From assembly GCA_965222335.1 (NCBI GenBank), contig OZ244944.1:2046001-2110000 (forward strand): a stretch of DNA of 64,000 nucleotides. Direction: 5' to 3'. The notes under the pieces were generated by a model that was given only the letters and a program-made list of their open reading frames with translations, was not told the DNA's origin and ran no database searches. How positions within the stretch are numbered: the stretch's first letter is position 1; the number at the start of each line of letters is the position of its first letter. The position numbers and the translations under genes are program-made. Shown here piece by piece: positions 17,055 through 25,650 of the stretch. The DNA comes from G965222335 sp965222335 (GTDB lineage Bacteria > Pseudomonadota > Gammaproteobacteria > Pseudomonadales > Halieaceae).

Positions 17055-17407
17055 TCTACGACACCCTGACCCACTTCAACTACTGGGTGGTGATGGCCCT
17101 GATGATGCTGGGCTTCTACATCGTCATCGCGCAGCCCAACCTGGTGAAGAAGATCATCGGCCTGAACATCTTCCAGACCTCCGTGTTCATCATGTATATC
17201 AGCAGCGGCAAGGTGATCGGAGGCTCGGCGCCGATTCTCGCCGACGGGGTCAGTGTCTATTCCAACCCCCTGCCCCACGTCCTGATCCTCACCGCTATCG
17301 TGGTCGGCATCGCCACCACCTCGGTGGGCCTGGCCCTGGTGATTCGCATTCACGGCGCCTACGGCACCATCGACGAGGACGAGATTCTGGAGCAAGACCT
17401 GGAGTGA
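17051..17407 (+). CDS. mrpC: Mrp-type antiporter subunit C (NuoK-like)
   Basis: A 118-residue, three-helix protein homologous to NuoK of complex I. It shows the I-A-Q-P-N-L-V-K-K-I-I-G-L-N-I-F-Q-T-S-V-F block and a terminal P-L-P-H-V-L-I-L-T-A-I-V-V-G-I-A motif, both conserved in MrpC. ATGA overlaps on both sides place it in the coupled chain. Confidence 0.94.
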   Translation: MIYDTLTHFNYWVVMALMMLGFYIVIAQPNLVKKIIGLNIFQTSVFIMYISSGKVIGGSAPILADGVSVYSNPLPHVLILTAIVVGIATTSVGLALVIRIHGAYGTIDEDEILEQDLE

Positions 17408-18906
17408 TAAACCACCTGCCCGTTCTGCCGATCCTGCTGCCCCTGCTGGGTGCACCCGCCTGTGCAATGGTGCGCAATCCGCGCGGCGCCTGGCTGTTCG
17501 CGACCCTGGTCGCGGCGGCCGCGTTTGCGATCACCGTCTGGCTGTTCCTGCAGGTTGCCGAGGTCGGCGTGCTCAGCTACGCCCTGGGCGGCTGGGAGCC
17601 CCCCTGGGGCATCGAGTTCCGCATCGACTCCCTCAACGCCCTGGTGATGCTGGTGGTGACCGGTATCGCGGCCCTGGTCCTGCTCGGCGCCCACGCCAGC
17701 ATCTGCAGCGAGGTCCCCAAGCGCAAGGTCGGCCTGTTTTACGTCGCCTTCCTGCTGTGTATCGCGGGCCTGTTGGGAATCACCGCCACCGGCGACGCAT
17801 TCAACCTGTTCGTTTTCCTGGAGATCTCATCCCTGTCGACCTATGCCCTGGTCGCCCTGGGCAAGGACCGGCGCTCCCTGATTTCGGCCTTCAACTACCT
17901 GGTGCTGGGCACCATTGGCGCGACCTTCATCCTGATCGGGATCGGCTTCCTGTACATGCTCACCGGCACCCTGAACATGCAGGACCTGGCCCAGCGCCTG
18001 ACCGGGGTTGGCCGTTCGCACACGGAATTTGCCGCCTACGCCTTCATCGTGGTCGGGCTCTGCCTCAAGCTGGCGCTGTTCCCGCTGCACTTCTGGCTGC
18101 CGGGCGCCTACACCCGCGCGCCTTCCATCGTGACCGCATTCCTGGCAGCAACCGCGACCAAGGTGGCCATCTACGCCCTGGTGCGCTTCAGCTACAGCGT
18201 CTTCCACATTGATTTCTCGATCATTGCCCTGCCCCTGCAGAGTCTGCTGACGGCCCTGGGCCTGATCGCCATCTTTGTCGGCTCCCTGGTGGCAATCTAC
18301 GAGAGTGATATCAAGCGCGGGATCGCCTTCTCCAGCGTCGCCCAGATCGGCTACATGATTGTGGGCTTTGGCCTCGGCACCGTCGCCGGCCTCCAGGCCA
18401 GCCTGATTCACCTGTTCAACCATGCCCTGATGAAGGGCGCCCTGTTCCTGGCCCTCGCCGCGCTGATCTTTCGTATCGGCAACAGCCAGGTAAACAGCAT
18501 GGCGCACATGGGGCGCTACATGCCCCTCACCGCAGCGGCGTTCACCGTGGCCGGCCTCAGCCTGGTGGGCATGCCGGGCACCGCCGGCTTTATCAGCAAG
18601 TGGCACCTGGTACTGGCAGCGGCCGACAGTGGCCAGTGGTGGGTCGCGGGCCTGCTGCTGGCCGGCTCGCTCCTGAGTGTCATCTACATCTGGCGGGTGA
18701 TTGAAATCGCCTACTTCCCGCCCGAGCCCCTGGCCGCCGCGGCGCCGCTGAAAACGGCGCCGGGCAAAAGTGAGGCGCCGGCCCTGCTGCTGGTGTCGCT
18801 GGCGATCCTGGGTCTGGCCAACCTCTACTTCGGCTTTGTCACCGAGCTGCCGGTGGAGACCGCGCGTCGCGCGGCCGTCGGCGTCATGGAGGCGGCACTG
18901 CCATGA
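17404..18906 (+). CDS. mrpD: Mrp-type antiporter subunit D (proton-channel paralogue 1)
   Basis: A 500-residue NuoL/M/N-family membrane subunit with about 14 helices, starting at GTG inside the mrpC stop. Key charged residues are visible: Glu in F-V-F-L-E-I-S-S-L-S, Lys in G-L-C-L-K-L-A-L-F-P-L-H-F-W-L-P-G-A-Y, Lys in T-A-T-K-V-A-I-Y-A-L, and Lys in G-F-I-S-K-W-H-L. These form the half-channel chain for proton movement in the family. It is the best match to classical MrpD among three paralogues here. Confidence 0.93.
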   Translation: MINHLPVLPILLPLLGAPACAMVRNPRGAWLFATLVAAAAFAITVWLFLQVAEVGVLSYALGGWEPPWGIEFRIDSLNALVMLVVTGIAALVLLGAHASICSEVPKRKVGLFYVAFLLCIAGLLGITATGDAFNLFVFLEISSLSTYALVALGKDRRSLISAFNYLVLGTIGATFILIGIGFLYMLTGTLNMQDLAQRLTGVGRSHTEFAAYAFIVVGLCLKLALFPLHFWLPGAYTRAPSIVTAFLAATATKVAIYALVRFSYSVFHIDFSIIALPLQSLLTALGLIAIFVGSLVAIYESDIKRGIAFSSVAQIGYMIVGFGLGTVAGLQASLIHLFNHALMKGALFLALAALIFRIGNSQVNSMAHMGRYMPLTAAAFTVAGLSLVGMPGTAGFISKWHLVLAAADSGQWWVAGLLLAGSLLSVIYIWRVIEIAYFPPEPLAAAAPLKTAPGKSEAPALLLVSLAILGLANLYFGFVTELPVETARRAAVGVMEAALP

Positions 18907-20357
18907 GTACGGGGGCCCTGTTAGGCGCTAGCCTGCTGGTCGCCCCGCTGGCGATCGTGGGCATCCTGCTGGCGCGTCGCCGGCCCAACCTGCGCGAGGC
19001 GGTCTCGATTGGCGCCAGCCTCTTGCTCTGCGCGGTCAACCTGGGCATCTACCGGAGCTGGGAGGCGGGGGAAGAACCCCATCTTCTGCTGGGTGAGCTG
19101 CTGCCAGGGCTTGAACTGGTGCTGCGGGTAGAGCCCCTGGGCCTGCTGTTTGCGCTGCTGGCGAGCATCCTCTGGCTGGTCACCCTGATCTACGCGATCG
19201 GCTATATGCGCGGGCATGACGAGCACAACCAGACCCGCTTCTATGCGTTTTTTGCCCTCTCCATCGCCTGTGTGATGGGTATCGCTTACGCCGGCAACCT
19301 GATTACCCTGTTCCTGTTTTACGAGGCCCTGAGCCTGGCCACCTGGCCGCTGGTGGTACACGCGGGCACCGACAAGGCGCGCGCCGGTGGCCGGGTTTAC
19401 CTGGGCCTGTTGCTCACCACCTCCATCGGCCTGTTCCTGCCCGCGATCATCCTGACCTGGTGGCTCAGTGGCAGCACCGATTTCACCCCCGGTGGCATTC
19501 TCCCGCCAGACCTGCACGGCGGCTGGCTGGCAGCCCTGCTGGTGCTCTACGTATTCGGTATCGGCAAGGCCGCGATCATGCCCTTCCACCGCTGGCTGCC
19601 GGCGGCGATGGTGGCGCCCACTCCGGTCAGCGCCCTGTTGCACGCGGTCGCGGTGGTCAAGGCCGGGGTATTCAGCGTGGCCAAGATCGGCATCTACGTA
19701 TTCGGCCTGGACCAGCTCAGTGCCGCCGGCAGTCGCGAGTTCCTGCTCTACCTCGCCGGCTTCACCATTATCGCCGCCTCGGTAGTGGCAATGCAGCAGG
19801 ACAATCTCAAGGCGAGGCTGGCCTACTCCACGGTCAGCCAGCTGTCCTACATTACCCTCGGGGTGCTGCTGGCGGTGCCGGCGGCGGCAACCGGCGCCGG
19901 CATGCATATCGCGATGCACGCCGCGGCCAAGATCACGCTGTTCTTTTGCGCCGGGGCGATCCTGGTGGCCAGCCACAAGACCCGGGTCAGCGAGCTGCGC
20001 GGCCTGGGGCGGCAAATGCCCCTGACCATGGCGGCCTTCTTTATCGCCAGCCTGGGGATCGTGGGCCTGCCGCCCACCGGGGGCACCTGGAGCAAGTGGT
20101 ACCTGGTGATGGGCAGTGCTGACGCCGGCGCGTGGGCCATGACCGCGGTGTTCCTGCTAAGCTCGCTGCTGAATATTGTGTACCTGACCATGATTCCGGT
20201 GCAGGCATTCTGGCCGGTCGAGGGCGCCGCGCGGGAACGCCGGGAGGCGCCGTGGCCCTGCCTGCTGGCCATTGCCCTCACCACCAGCGCGACCTTGGGC
20301 CTGTTTTTCTTCCCGGGTGGCGTGCACGCCCTGGTTACCCAGGCAACTGGAGGTTAA
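18903..20357 (+). CDS. Mrp-type antiporter subunit, MrpD/NuoM-like paralogue 2
   Basis: A 484-residue proton-conducting subunit. It has the Glu in L-F-L-F-Y-E-A-L-S-L-A-T-W-P-L, the Lys in G-I-G-K-A-A-I-M-P-F-H-R-W-L-P-A-A-M-V-A-P-T-P-V-S-A-L-L-H-A, the Lys in V-V-K-A-G-V-F, and a late K in T-W-S-K-W-Y-L-V. The M-V-A-P-T-P-V-S-A-L-L-H-A stretch is closer to NuoL/MrpA-type subunits than in paralogue 1. ATGA overlap with mrpD. It may supply part of the role of the missing MrpA. Confidence 0.9.
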   Translation: MSTGALLGASLLVAPLAIVGILLARRRPNLREAVSIGASLLLCAVNLGIYRSWEAGEEPHLLLGELLPGLELVLRVEPLGLLFALLASILWLVTLIYAIGYMRGHDEHNQTRFYAFFALSIACVMGIAYAGNLITLFLFYEALSLATWPLVVHAGTDKARAGGRVYLGLLLTTSIGLFLPAIILTWWLSGSTDFTPGGILPPDLHGGWLAALLVLYVFGIGKAAIMPFHRWLPAAMVAPTPVSALLHAVAVVKAGVFSVAKIGIYVFGLDQLSAAGSREFLLYLAGFTIIAASVVAMQQDNLKARLAYSTVSQLSYITLGVLLAVPAAATGAGMHIAMHAAAKITLFFCAGAILVASHKTRVSELRGLGRQMPLTMAAFFIASLGIVGLPPTGGTWSKWYLVMGSADAGAWAMTAVFLLSSLLNIVYLTMIPVQAFWPVEGAARERREAPWPCLLAIALTTSATLGLFFFPGGVHALVTQATGG

Positions 20358-20360
20358 GCC

Positions 20361-20654
20361 ATGGCCGAAGCGCGTGAATACCTGTTCGACAAGCCACAGA
20401 ATGTGCGCCGGGTGATCTGGCTGCTCTACGGCATCTGCGGGCTCCTTCTGGTCCTGGATCTGTTCGTGCACCGACACCTCAAGCACCCCTGGGAGGGCCT
20501 GCTGGGATTCTACCCGCTCTACGGCTTCGTGGGCTGCGTACTGCTGGTGCTGATCGCCAAGTGGATGCGGCGGATTATCATACGGCCCGAGGATTACTAC
20601 GCGCAGCGCGACTTTCCCCAACACCCCTCGAGCGCCGGGGACCCTGAGCAATGA
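20361..20654 (+). CDS. Small membrane protein of the Mrp-type operon
   Basis: A 97-residue protein with two hydrophobic helices (about 19-37 and 49-67) flanked by charged ends, including W-M-R-R-I-I-I-R-P-E-D-Y-Y. It lies between two proton-channel paralogues, 3 bases after one stop and with its own stop overlapping the next ATG. No characterised family was recognised. Position and coupling suggest an accessory subunit or assembly factor of the antiporter. Confidence 0.75.
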   Translation: MAEAREYLFDKPQNVRRVIWLLYGICGLLLVLDLFVHRHLKHPWEGLLGFYPLYGFVGCVLLVLIAKWMRRIIIRPEDYYAQRDFPQHPSSAGDPEQ

Positions 20655-22339
20655 TCTGGCTGCCTCCCTTCGCCCTGTTCTTTATCGCCGCGCTCGCGGT
20701 GGCCTTCACTCGCGGCCTGCCGCGCGCCGTGCTGCTGGTGGCAACGCCCCTGCTGGGCGTGCTGAACCTGTGGCTACTGCCGGCGGATGCGACCCTGTCC
20801 CTGGGCTTGTTGGGGATGGAACTGGAGCCTCTGCGCATCGACCGCATGTCCACCCTGTTTGGCTACCTGTTCCATATCGCCGCGCTGATCGGCATCGTCT
20901 ACGCCCTGCACGTGCGGGACACCGTGCAGCAGGTCAGCGCCCTGCTCTACGCCGGAAGCGCTATCGGCGCGGTGTTCGCGGGTGACCTGCTGACTTTTTT
21001 CCTGTTCTGGGAGGGGATGGCCCTGACCTCGGTGTTCCTGGTCTGGGCGCGGCGCACTCCCGCGGCCTACAGCGCCGGTGTGCGCTACCTGGTGATCCAG
21101 GTCGCCTCGGGCCTGTTGCTCCTGGTGGGCGTCATGCTGCACTGGCGCGCCACCGGCAGCCTGGCATTCGAGTACATCGGCACCGCGAGCGGTTACGGCT
21201 GGCTGATTCTCTTCGCCTTGGGTCTGAAAGCGGCCTTCCCGCTACTGCACAGCTGGCTGATCGACGCCTATCCCGAGGCCACGCCCACCGGCGCCGTGTT
21301 CCTCAGCGCCTTCACCACCAAGGTGGCGATCTACGCCCTGGCCCGCGGTTTTCCGGGTACCGAGTTGCTGGTCTACATCGGCGCGGTCATGGCCTGCTTC
21401 CCGATCTTTTTCGCGGTAGCGGAGAACGACCTGCGCCGCGTCCTGGCCTACAGCCTGGTGAACCAGCTCGGCTTCATGGTGGTGGGCATTGGTATCGGCA
21501 GCCAGCTAGCGATCAACGGTACCTTCGCCCACGCCTTTGCCCACGTGCTCTACAAGGGCCTGCTGTTCATGTCCATGGGCGCGGTGCTGCACATGACCGG
21601 CAAGGTCAACGGTTCGGAGCTGGGCGGGCTGTACAAGACCATGCCCAAAACCACCATCCTGTGCATTATCGGGGCAGCATCGATTTCCGCTTTCCCCCTG
21701 TTCAGCGGCTTTATCGCCAAATCGATGATCATGTCCGCGGCCCTGGAAGCGCACTACAATGGCGTGTGGTTGCTGCTCCTGTTTGCCGCTGCAGGGGTAT
21801 TCCACCACGCGGGGATCAAGATTCCCTACTTCGCCTTCTTCGCCCATGACTCCGGTATACGCACATCCGATCCGCCGGCGAACATGCTGCTCGCGATGAC
21901 CATTGCGGCGACCCTGTGCGTGGGCATCGGGGTATTCCCCGAGCTGCTCTACCAGGCCCTGCCCTACGCCACGACCTACTCGGCCTATGACACCACCCAC
22001 GTGCTGACCCAGCTGCAGCTGCTGCTGTTCTCGGCCCTGGCCTTCGTCTGGCTCAACCAGCGCGGGCTCTATCCCCCGGAGCTGAACTCGGTACACCTGG
22101 ACGTCGACTGGACCTACCGGCGGCTGTTACCGGCGGCGGCGCAGCCCCTGATCCGCGGTGTCGCCCGCGTCGACCGCAGCCTGCGCCAGTCCGGAACGCA
22201 GCTGCTGGATGCCTGCCTGCGGGTCGTGCGCGGCCTTCACGGGCCCGGCGGTCTCTTGTCTCGCCGAGTCAGTAGCGGCACGATGGTGTCCTGGGTCACG
22301 CTGGTCCTGGCAATCTACCTCCTGCTGAGTCTGCGCTGA
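20651..22339 (+). CDS. Mrp-type antiporter subunit, NuoL/MrpD-like paralogue 3
   Basis: A 562-residue proton-conducting membrane subunit, the longest of the three. Charged residues typical of the family are present: Glu in F-L-F-W-E-G-M-A-L-T-S, Lys in A-L-G-L-K-A-A-F-P-L-L-H-S-W-L-I-D-A-Y-P-E-A-T-P-T, Lys in F-T-T-K-V-A-I-Y-A-L, and Lys in G-F-I-A-K-S-M-I. A C-terminal extension after about residue 470 ends in one more helix. The length and extension suggest it stands in for the N-terminal antiporter domain of MrpA. Last gene of the operon; the next gene begins 88 bases downstream. Confidence 0.9.
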   Translation: MIWLPPFALFFIAALAVAFTRGLPRAVLLVATPLLGVLNLWLLPADATLSLGLLGMELEPLRIDRMSTLFGYLFHIAALIGIVYALHVRDTVQQVSALLYAGSAIGAVFAGDLLTFFLFWEGMALTSVFLVWARRTPAAYSAGVRYLVIQVASGLLLLVGVMLHWRATGSLAFEYIGTASGYGWLILFALGLKAAFPLLHSWLIDAYPEATPTGAVFLSAFTTKVAIYALARGFPGTELLVYIGAVMACFPIFFAVAENDLRRVLAYSLVNQLGFMVVGIGIGSQLAINGTFAHAFAHVLYKGLLFMSMGAVLHMTGKVNGSELGGLYKTMPKTTILCIIGAASISAFPLFSGFIAKSMIMSAALEAHYNGVWLLLLFAAAGVFHHAGIKIPYFAFFAHDSGIRTSDPPANMLLAMTIAATLCVGIGVFPELLYQALPYATTYSAYDTTHVLTQLQLLLFSALAFVWLNQRGLYPPELNSVHLDVDWTYRRLLPAAAQPLIRGVARVDRSLRQSGTQLLDACLRVVRGLHGPGGLLSRRVSSGTMVSWVTLVLAIYLLLSLR

Positions 22340-22427
22340 CCCCACACGCAAACCGCCCGCGGCCCGGGGGCCGTCGCAACCGGCGTCTGCCCCGACCCGC
22401 CGGGTCCTGCAAGGGAGATGATCGACC

Positions 22428-23810
22428 ATGACCGGAACCCGCACCGAGCACGACAGCATGGGCGCCCTGGAAGTCCCCGCCGGTGCACTCTACGGCGCCC
22501 AGACCCAGCGCGCCGTGGAAAACTTCCCCCTCAGCGGCCGGCGCATGCCGGTGGCATTCCTGCGCGCGCTGCTGCAGGTCAAGGCCGCCGCCGCCAGCGC
22601 CAATGCAGAGCTGGGAGAGCTGCCCGAGGCACAGGCCGCGGCCATCGTCGCGGCCGCCGATGAGCTACTGGCGCTGGCTGATCCCCGAGAACACTTCCCG
22701 GTGGATGTATTCCAGACCGGTTCCGGCACCAGCACCAATATGAATGCCAACGAGGTCCTGGCACATCTGGCCAGTGAGCGTCTCGGGGAAGCAGTGCATC
22801 CGAACGACCACGTGAACCGCGGCCAGAGCAGCAACGATGTGATTCCCACCACCATCCACGTCAGCGCCAGCGCGGTGCTGGCCCGAGAACTGCTGCCGGC
22901 GCTGGATCACCTGGCGCAGACCATCGAAGGGCGGGGCGCCGAACTCCACGATCAGGTCAAGACCGGCCGCACCCACCTGATGGATGCGATGCCGGTCCGT
23001 ATGAGCCAGGTACTGGGGGGCTGGGCGGCCCAGGTGCGTGCCTGTCGCGAGCGACTCGCGGTCAGCGCGGAGGAGATGCTGGCACTCGCCCAGGGCGGCA
23101 CCGCCGTGGGCACCGGGGTCAACGCGCACCCGGACTTCGCGGCCCGGTTCTGCAGCGCCCTGGAGGCGCGCACCGGCCTCGCTTTCCGCACCGCAGAGAA
23201 CCGCTTTGCCCTGATGGCCTCCCAGGACGGGGCCACCGCCCTGTCCGGCCAGCTCAAGACCACCGCGGTCACGCTGATGAAAGTGGCCAACGATTTGCGC
23301 TGGATGAATTCGGGGCCGCTGGCGGGCCTGGCGGAAATTGAACTGGAGGCGCTGCAGCCGGGCTCTTCAATCATGCCGGGCAAGGTCAACCCGGTGATCC
23401 CGGAGGCGGTGGCAATGGTCTCGGCCCAGGTGATGGGCAACGACACCAGCATCACCGTTGCCGGCCAGGCCGGCAATTTCGAGCTGAACGTGATGCTGCC
23501 CCTGGTCGCCGAGCGCCTGCTCGACAGCCTGGAATTGCTGGCCAATGCCAGCGTCCTGCTCGCGGACAGGGCCATCGCCGGCTTCCGGGTCAACGGTGAC
23601 AACCTGCAGGCAGCACTGGCGCGCAACCCGGTGCTGGTCACCGCCCTCAACCCGGTGATCGGCTACCAGGCGGCAGCAGCGATCGCGAAAAAGGCCTACG
23701 CCGAGGGACGGCCCATCATTGATGTTGCCGCGGAGGAAACCGACCTGTCCCGGGGCGAGCTGGAGCGCCTGCTGGACCCTGCTCGGCTCGCGGACGGCGG
23801 CTTGGAGTAA
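22428..23810 (+). CDS. fumC: Class II fumarate hydratase FumC
   Basis: A 460-residue iron-independent fumarase of the TCA cycle. The substrate loops are all present: G-S-G-T-S-T-N-M-N-A-N-E-V, H-P-N-D-H-V-N-R-G-Q-S-S-N-D-V, K-T-G-R-T-H-L-M-D-A-M-P, and the fumarate-lyase signature G-S-S-I-M-P-G-K-V-N-P-V. The N-terminus resembles Pseudomonas FumC1. AAGGGAG precedes the ATG at 22428. It converges with glmS, separated by eight bases inside a palindrome. Confidence 0.95.
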   Translation: MTGTRTEHDSMGALEVPAGALYGAQTQRAVENFPLSGRRMPVAFLRALLQVKAAAASANAELGELPEAQAAAIVAAADELLALADPREHFPVDVFQTGSGTSTNMNANEVLAHLASERLGEAVHPNDHVNRGQSSNDVIPTTIHVSASAVLARELLPALDHLAQTIEGRGAELHDQVKTGRTHLMDAMPVRMSQVLGGWAAQVRACRERLAVSAEEMLALAQGGTAVGTGVNAHPDFAARFCSALEARTGLAFRTAENRFALMASQDGATALSGQLKTTAVTLMKVANDLRWMNSGPLAGLAEIELEALQPGSSIMPGKVNPVIPEAVAMVSAQVMGNDTSITVAGQAGNFELNVMLPLVAERLLDSLELLANASVLLADRAIAGFRVNGDNLQAALARNPVLVTALNPVIGYQAAAAIAKKAYAEGRPIIDVAAEETDLSRGELERLLDPARLADGGLE

Positions 23811-23825
23811 GTATTTACTTACTCC
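23804..23825. repeat. Perfect 22-bp palindrome spanning both fumC and glmS stop codons
   Basis: GGAGTAAGTA and TACTTACTCC are exact inverted repeats separated by TT. Each arm contains the stop codon (GAG-TAA) of one of the two convergent genes. It could form a hairpin in either transcript, but it is not GC-rich and has no U tract, so a classical terminator is doubtful. Confidence 0.8.
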
Positions 23826-25648
23826 ACAGTAACTGATTTAGCCAGGTTTCTGGGCTTATCCACGTCGGTGCCTTTCTGCACCGCTACGTGGTAGGCGAGA
23901 AGCTGCAGGGCCACAGTGTAGACCACGGGTTTGAGCACCTCGGGACAGGCGGGCATCTGCAGTACCTGCACCCGGGGTGCATCCCTGAAGCCCGCCTCGC
24001 CGTCAGCAAACACGAACAGCTCGCCGCCCCGGGAGCGCACCTCCTCCAGGTTGGACTTCAGCTTTTCCAGCAACTCGTCTCCGGGCGCCACCGCCACCAC
24101 AGGCATGTCTGCGTCCACCAGGGCCAGGGGGCCGTGTTTCAGCTCCCCGGCTGGATAGGCCTCGGCGTGGATATAGGAAATTTCCTTGAGCTTGAGTGCG
24201 CCCTCCAGGGCGATCGGGTACTGAATGCCGCGCCCCAGGAAAAGGGCGTGCTGCTTGAGGATGAACTGCTGTGACAGCTCGCGGATGGCATCGTCCAGGG
24301 ACAGGGTCTGGCGCACCATATCGGGTAACTGCTGCAGGTCGTTGACCAGTTCCAGGGCGCGCGCCTCACTTAGACGGTGGCGTCGCCCCAGCACCAGGGT
24401 CAGCATCAGCAGGGCGACCAGCTGGGTGGTGAAGGCCTTGGTTGAAGCCACCCCTACCTCGGCGCCCGCCTGGGTCAGAAACACCAGGTCCGATTCACGC
24501 ACCAGGGAGCTGTGATCCACGTTGGCAATCACCAGGCTGCCCAGGAACTCGCCGTCGGCCAGGCCGCGGAGGGCGGCCAGGGTATCTGCGGTCTCCCCGG
24601 ACTGTGACACTGTAACAAGCAGGGTCCCGGGGCGCGGGGCGCGACGGCGGTAGCGAAACTCGGAAGCCACCTCGACATCACAGGGGATCCCCGCCAGGTC
24701 CTCCAGCCAGTAGCGGGCCACCAGGCCGGCATGGTAGCTGGTCCCGCAGGCCACAATCTGCACCGCCTGCACCTGGTCGAAAAGCGCCGCTGCGCCGGCA
24801 CCAAAACGGTCATCCGCGACCCGGTGCTCCGGCCCGGGATTGAAAGTACGCGCGAGCGCCCTGGGTTGCTCGTAGATTTCCTTGAGCATGTAGTGGTCAA
24901 AGTGGCCCAGGTCGATGCTCTCCACTGCCTCCGAGACCATGGTCGTAGCTCGCTCTACGGGTGCGCCGCTGCCGTCCCAGATCTGCAGTGTCCCGGGTGC
25001 CAGCTGTACCAGGTCGCCTTCCTCGAGGAAAATAAAGCGGTCCGTGACCTGCCGCAGGGCCATCTGGTCGGAGGCCACGAAGTTTTCGCCGATGCCCAGC
25101 CCCACGACCAGCGGGCTGCCGGCGCGGGTCGCCACAACCTGTTCCGGATGGGCGGTATCGATCGCGGCCAGGGCGAAGGCGCCCTCCAGGCGCGTAATCA
25201 CCCCGCGCATCGCGTCCAGCAGGCTGGCGCCCCCCTGCAGCTCGCGATGCAGCAGGTGGGATACCACTTCGGTATCGGTTTGCGAGAGGAAGGTATAGCC
25301 GGCGGCCGTCAGCTCCTCCCGCAGTGGCTCGTGATTTTCGATGATGCCGTTGTGCACCAGAGCCACCCGCTCACCGGAAACGTGCGGGTGGGCATTGGCG
25401 GCGGAGGGCTCGCCGTGCGTGGCCCAGCGGGTGTGGGCGATGCCCACGCGACCCAGCTGCGGATCCCGGGTTTGTGCCCCCTCTAGCTCGGCGACCCTGC
25501 CCAGGCGTTTGTGCATCAGCAGGCGCTGCTGGTCATCGATCAGGGCCATGCCCGCGGAGTCATAGCCACGATATTCCAGTCGCCGCAGGCCCTCCAGCAA
25601 AATTTCGGATACTTCCCGACGCGCGGTTGCCGCTACGATGCCACACAT
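23819..25648 (-). CDS. glmS: Glucosamine--fructose-6-phosphate aminotransferase GlmS
   Basis: A 609-residue isomerizing aminotransferase making glucosamine-6-phosphate from fructose-6-phosphate and glutamine. The N-terminal Ntn glutaminase domain starts M-C-G-I-V with catalytic Cys2 and has R-R-L-E-Y-R-G-Y-D-S-A-G and H-T-R-W-A-T-H-G. Two SIS sugar-isomerase domains follow (A-C-G-T-S-Y-H-A-G and S-Q-S-G-E-T-A-D-T). The C-terminus ends L-A-K-S-V-T-V-E as expected. It sits two bases downstream of glmU, so both enzymes of UDP-GlcNAc synthesis are one unit. Confidence 0.97.
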   Translation of the reverse strand: MCGIVAATARREVSEILLEGLRRLEYRGYDSAGMALIDDQQRLLMHKRLGRVAELEGAQTRDPQLGRVGIAHTRWATHGEPSAANAHPHVSGERVALVHNGIIENHEPLREELTAAGYTFLSQTDTEVVSHLLHRELQGGASLLDAMRGVITRLEGAFALAAIDTAHPEQVVATRAGSPLVVGLGIGENFVASDQMALRQVTDRFIFLEEGDLVQLAPGTLQIWDGSGAPVERATTMVSEAVESIDLGHFDHYMLKEIYEQPRALARTFNPGPEHRVADDRFGAGAAALFDQVQAVQIVACGTSYHAGLVARYWLEDLAGIPCDVEVASEFRYRRRAPRPGTLLVTVSQSGETADTLAALRGLADGEFLGSLVIANVDHSSLVRESDLVFLTQAGAEVGVASTKAFTTQLVALLMLTLVLGRRHRLSEARALELVNDLQQLPDMVRQTLSLDDAIRELSQQFILKQHALFLGRGIQYPIALEGALKLKEISYIHAEAYPAGELKHGPLALVDADMPVVAVAPGDELLEKLKSNLEEVRSRGGELFVFADGEAGFRDAPRVQVLQMPACPEVLKPVVYTVALQLLAYHVAVQKGTDVDKPRNLAKSVTVE

Positions 25649-25650
25649 AA

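Noticed and set aside
15000..22339. Membrane-bound hydrogenase or ferredoxin oxidoreductase (Mbh/Mbs-like)
   Set aside because: No hydrogenase-like, iron-sulfur or flavin subunit lies in or beside the operon.
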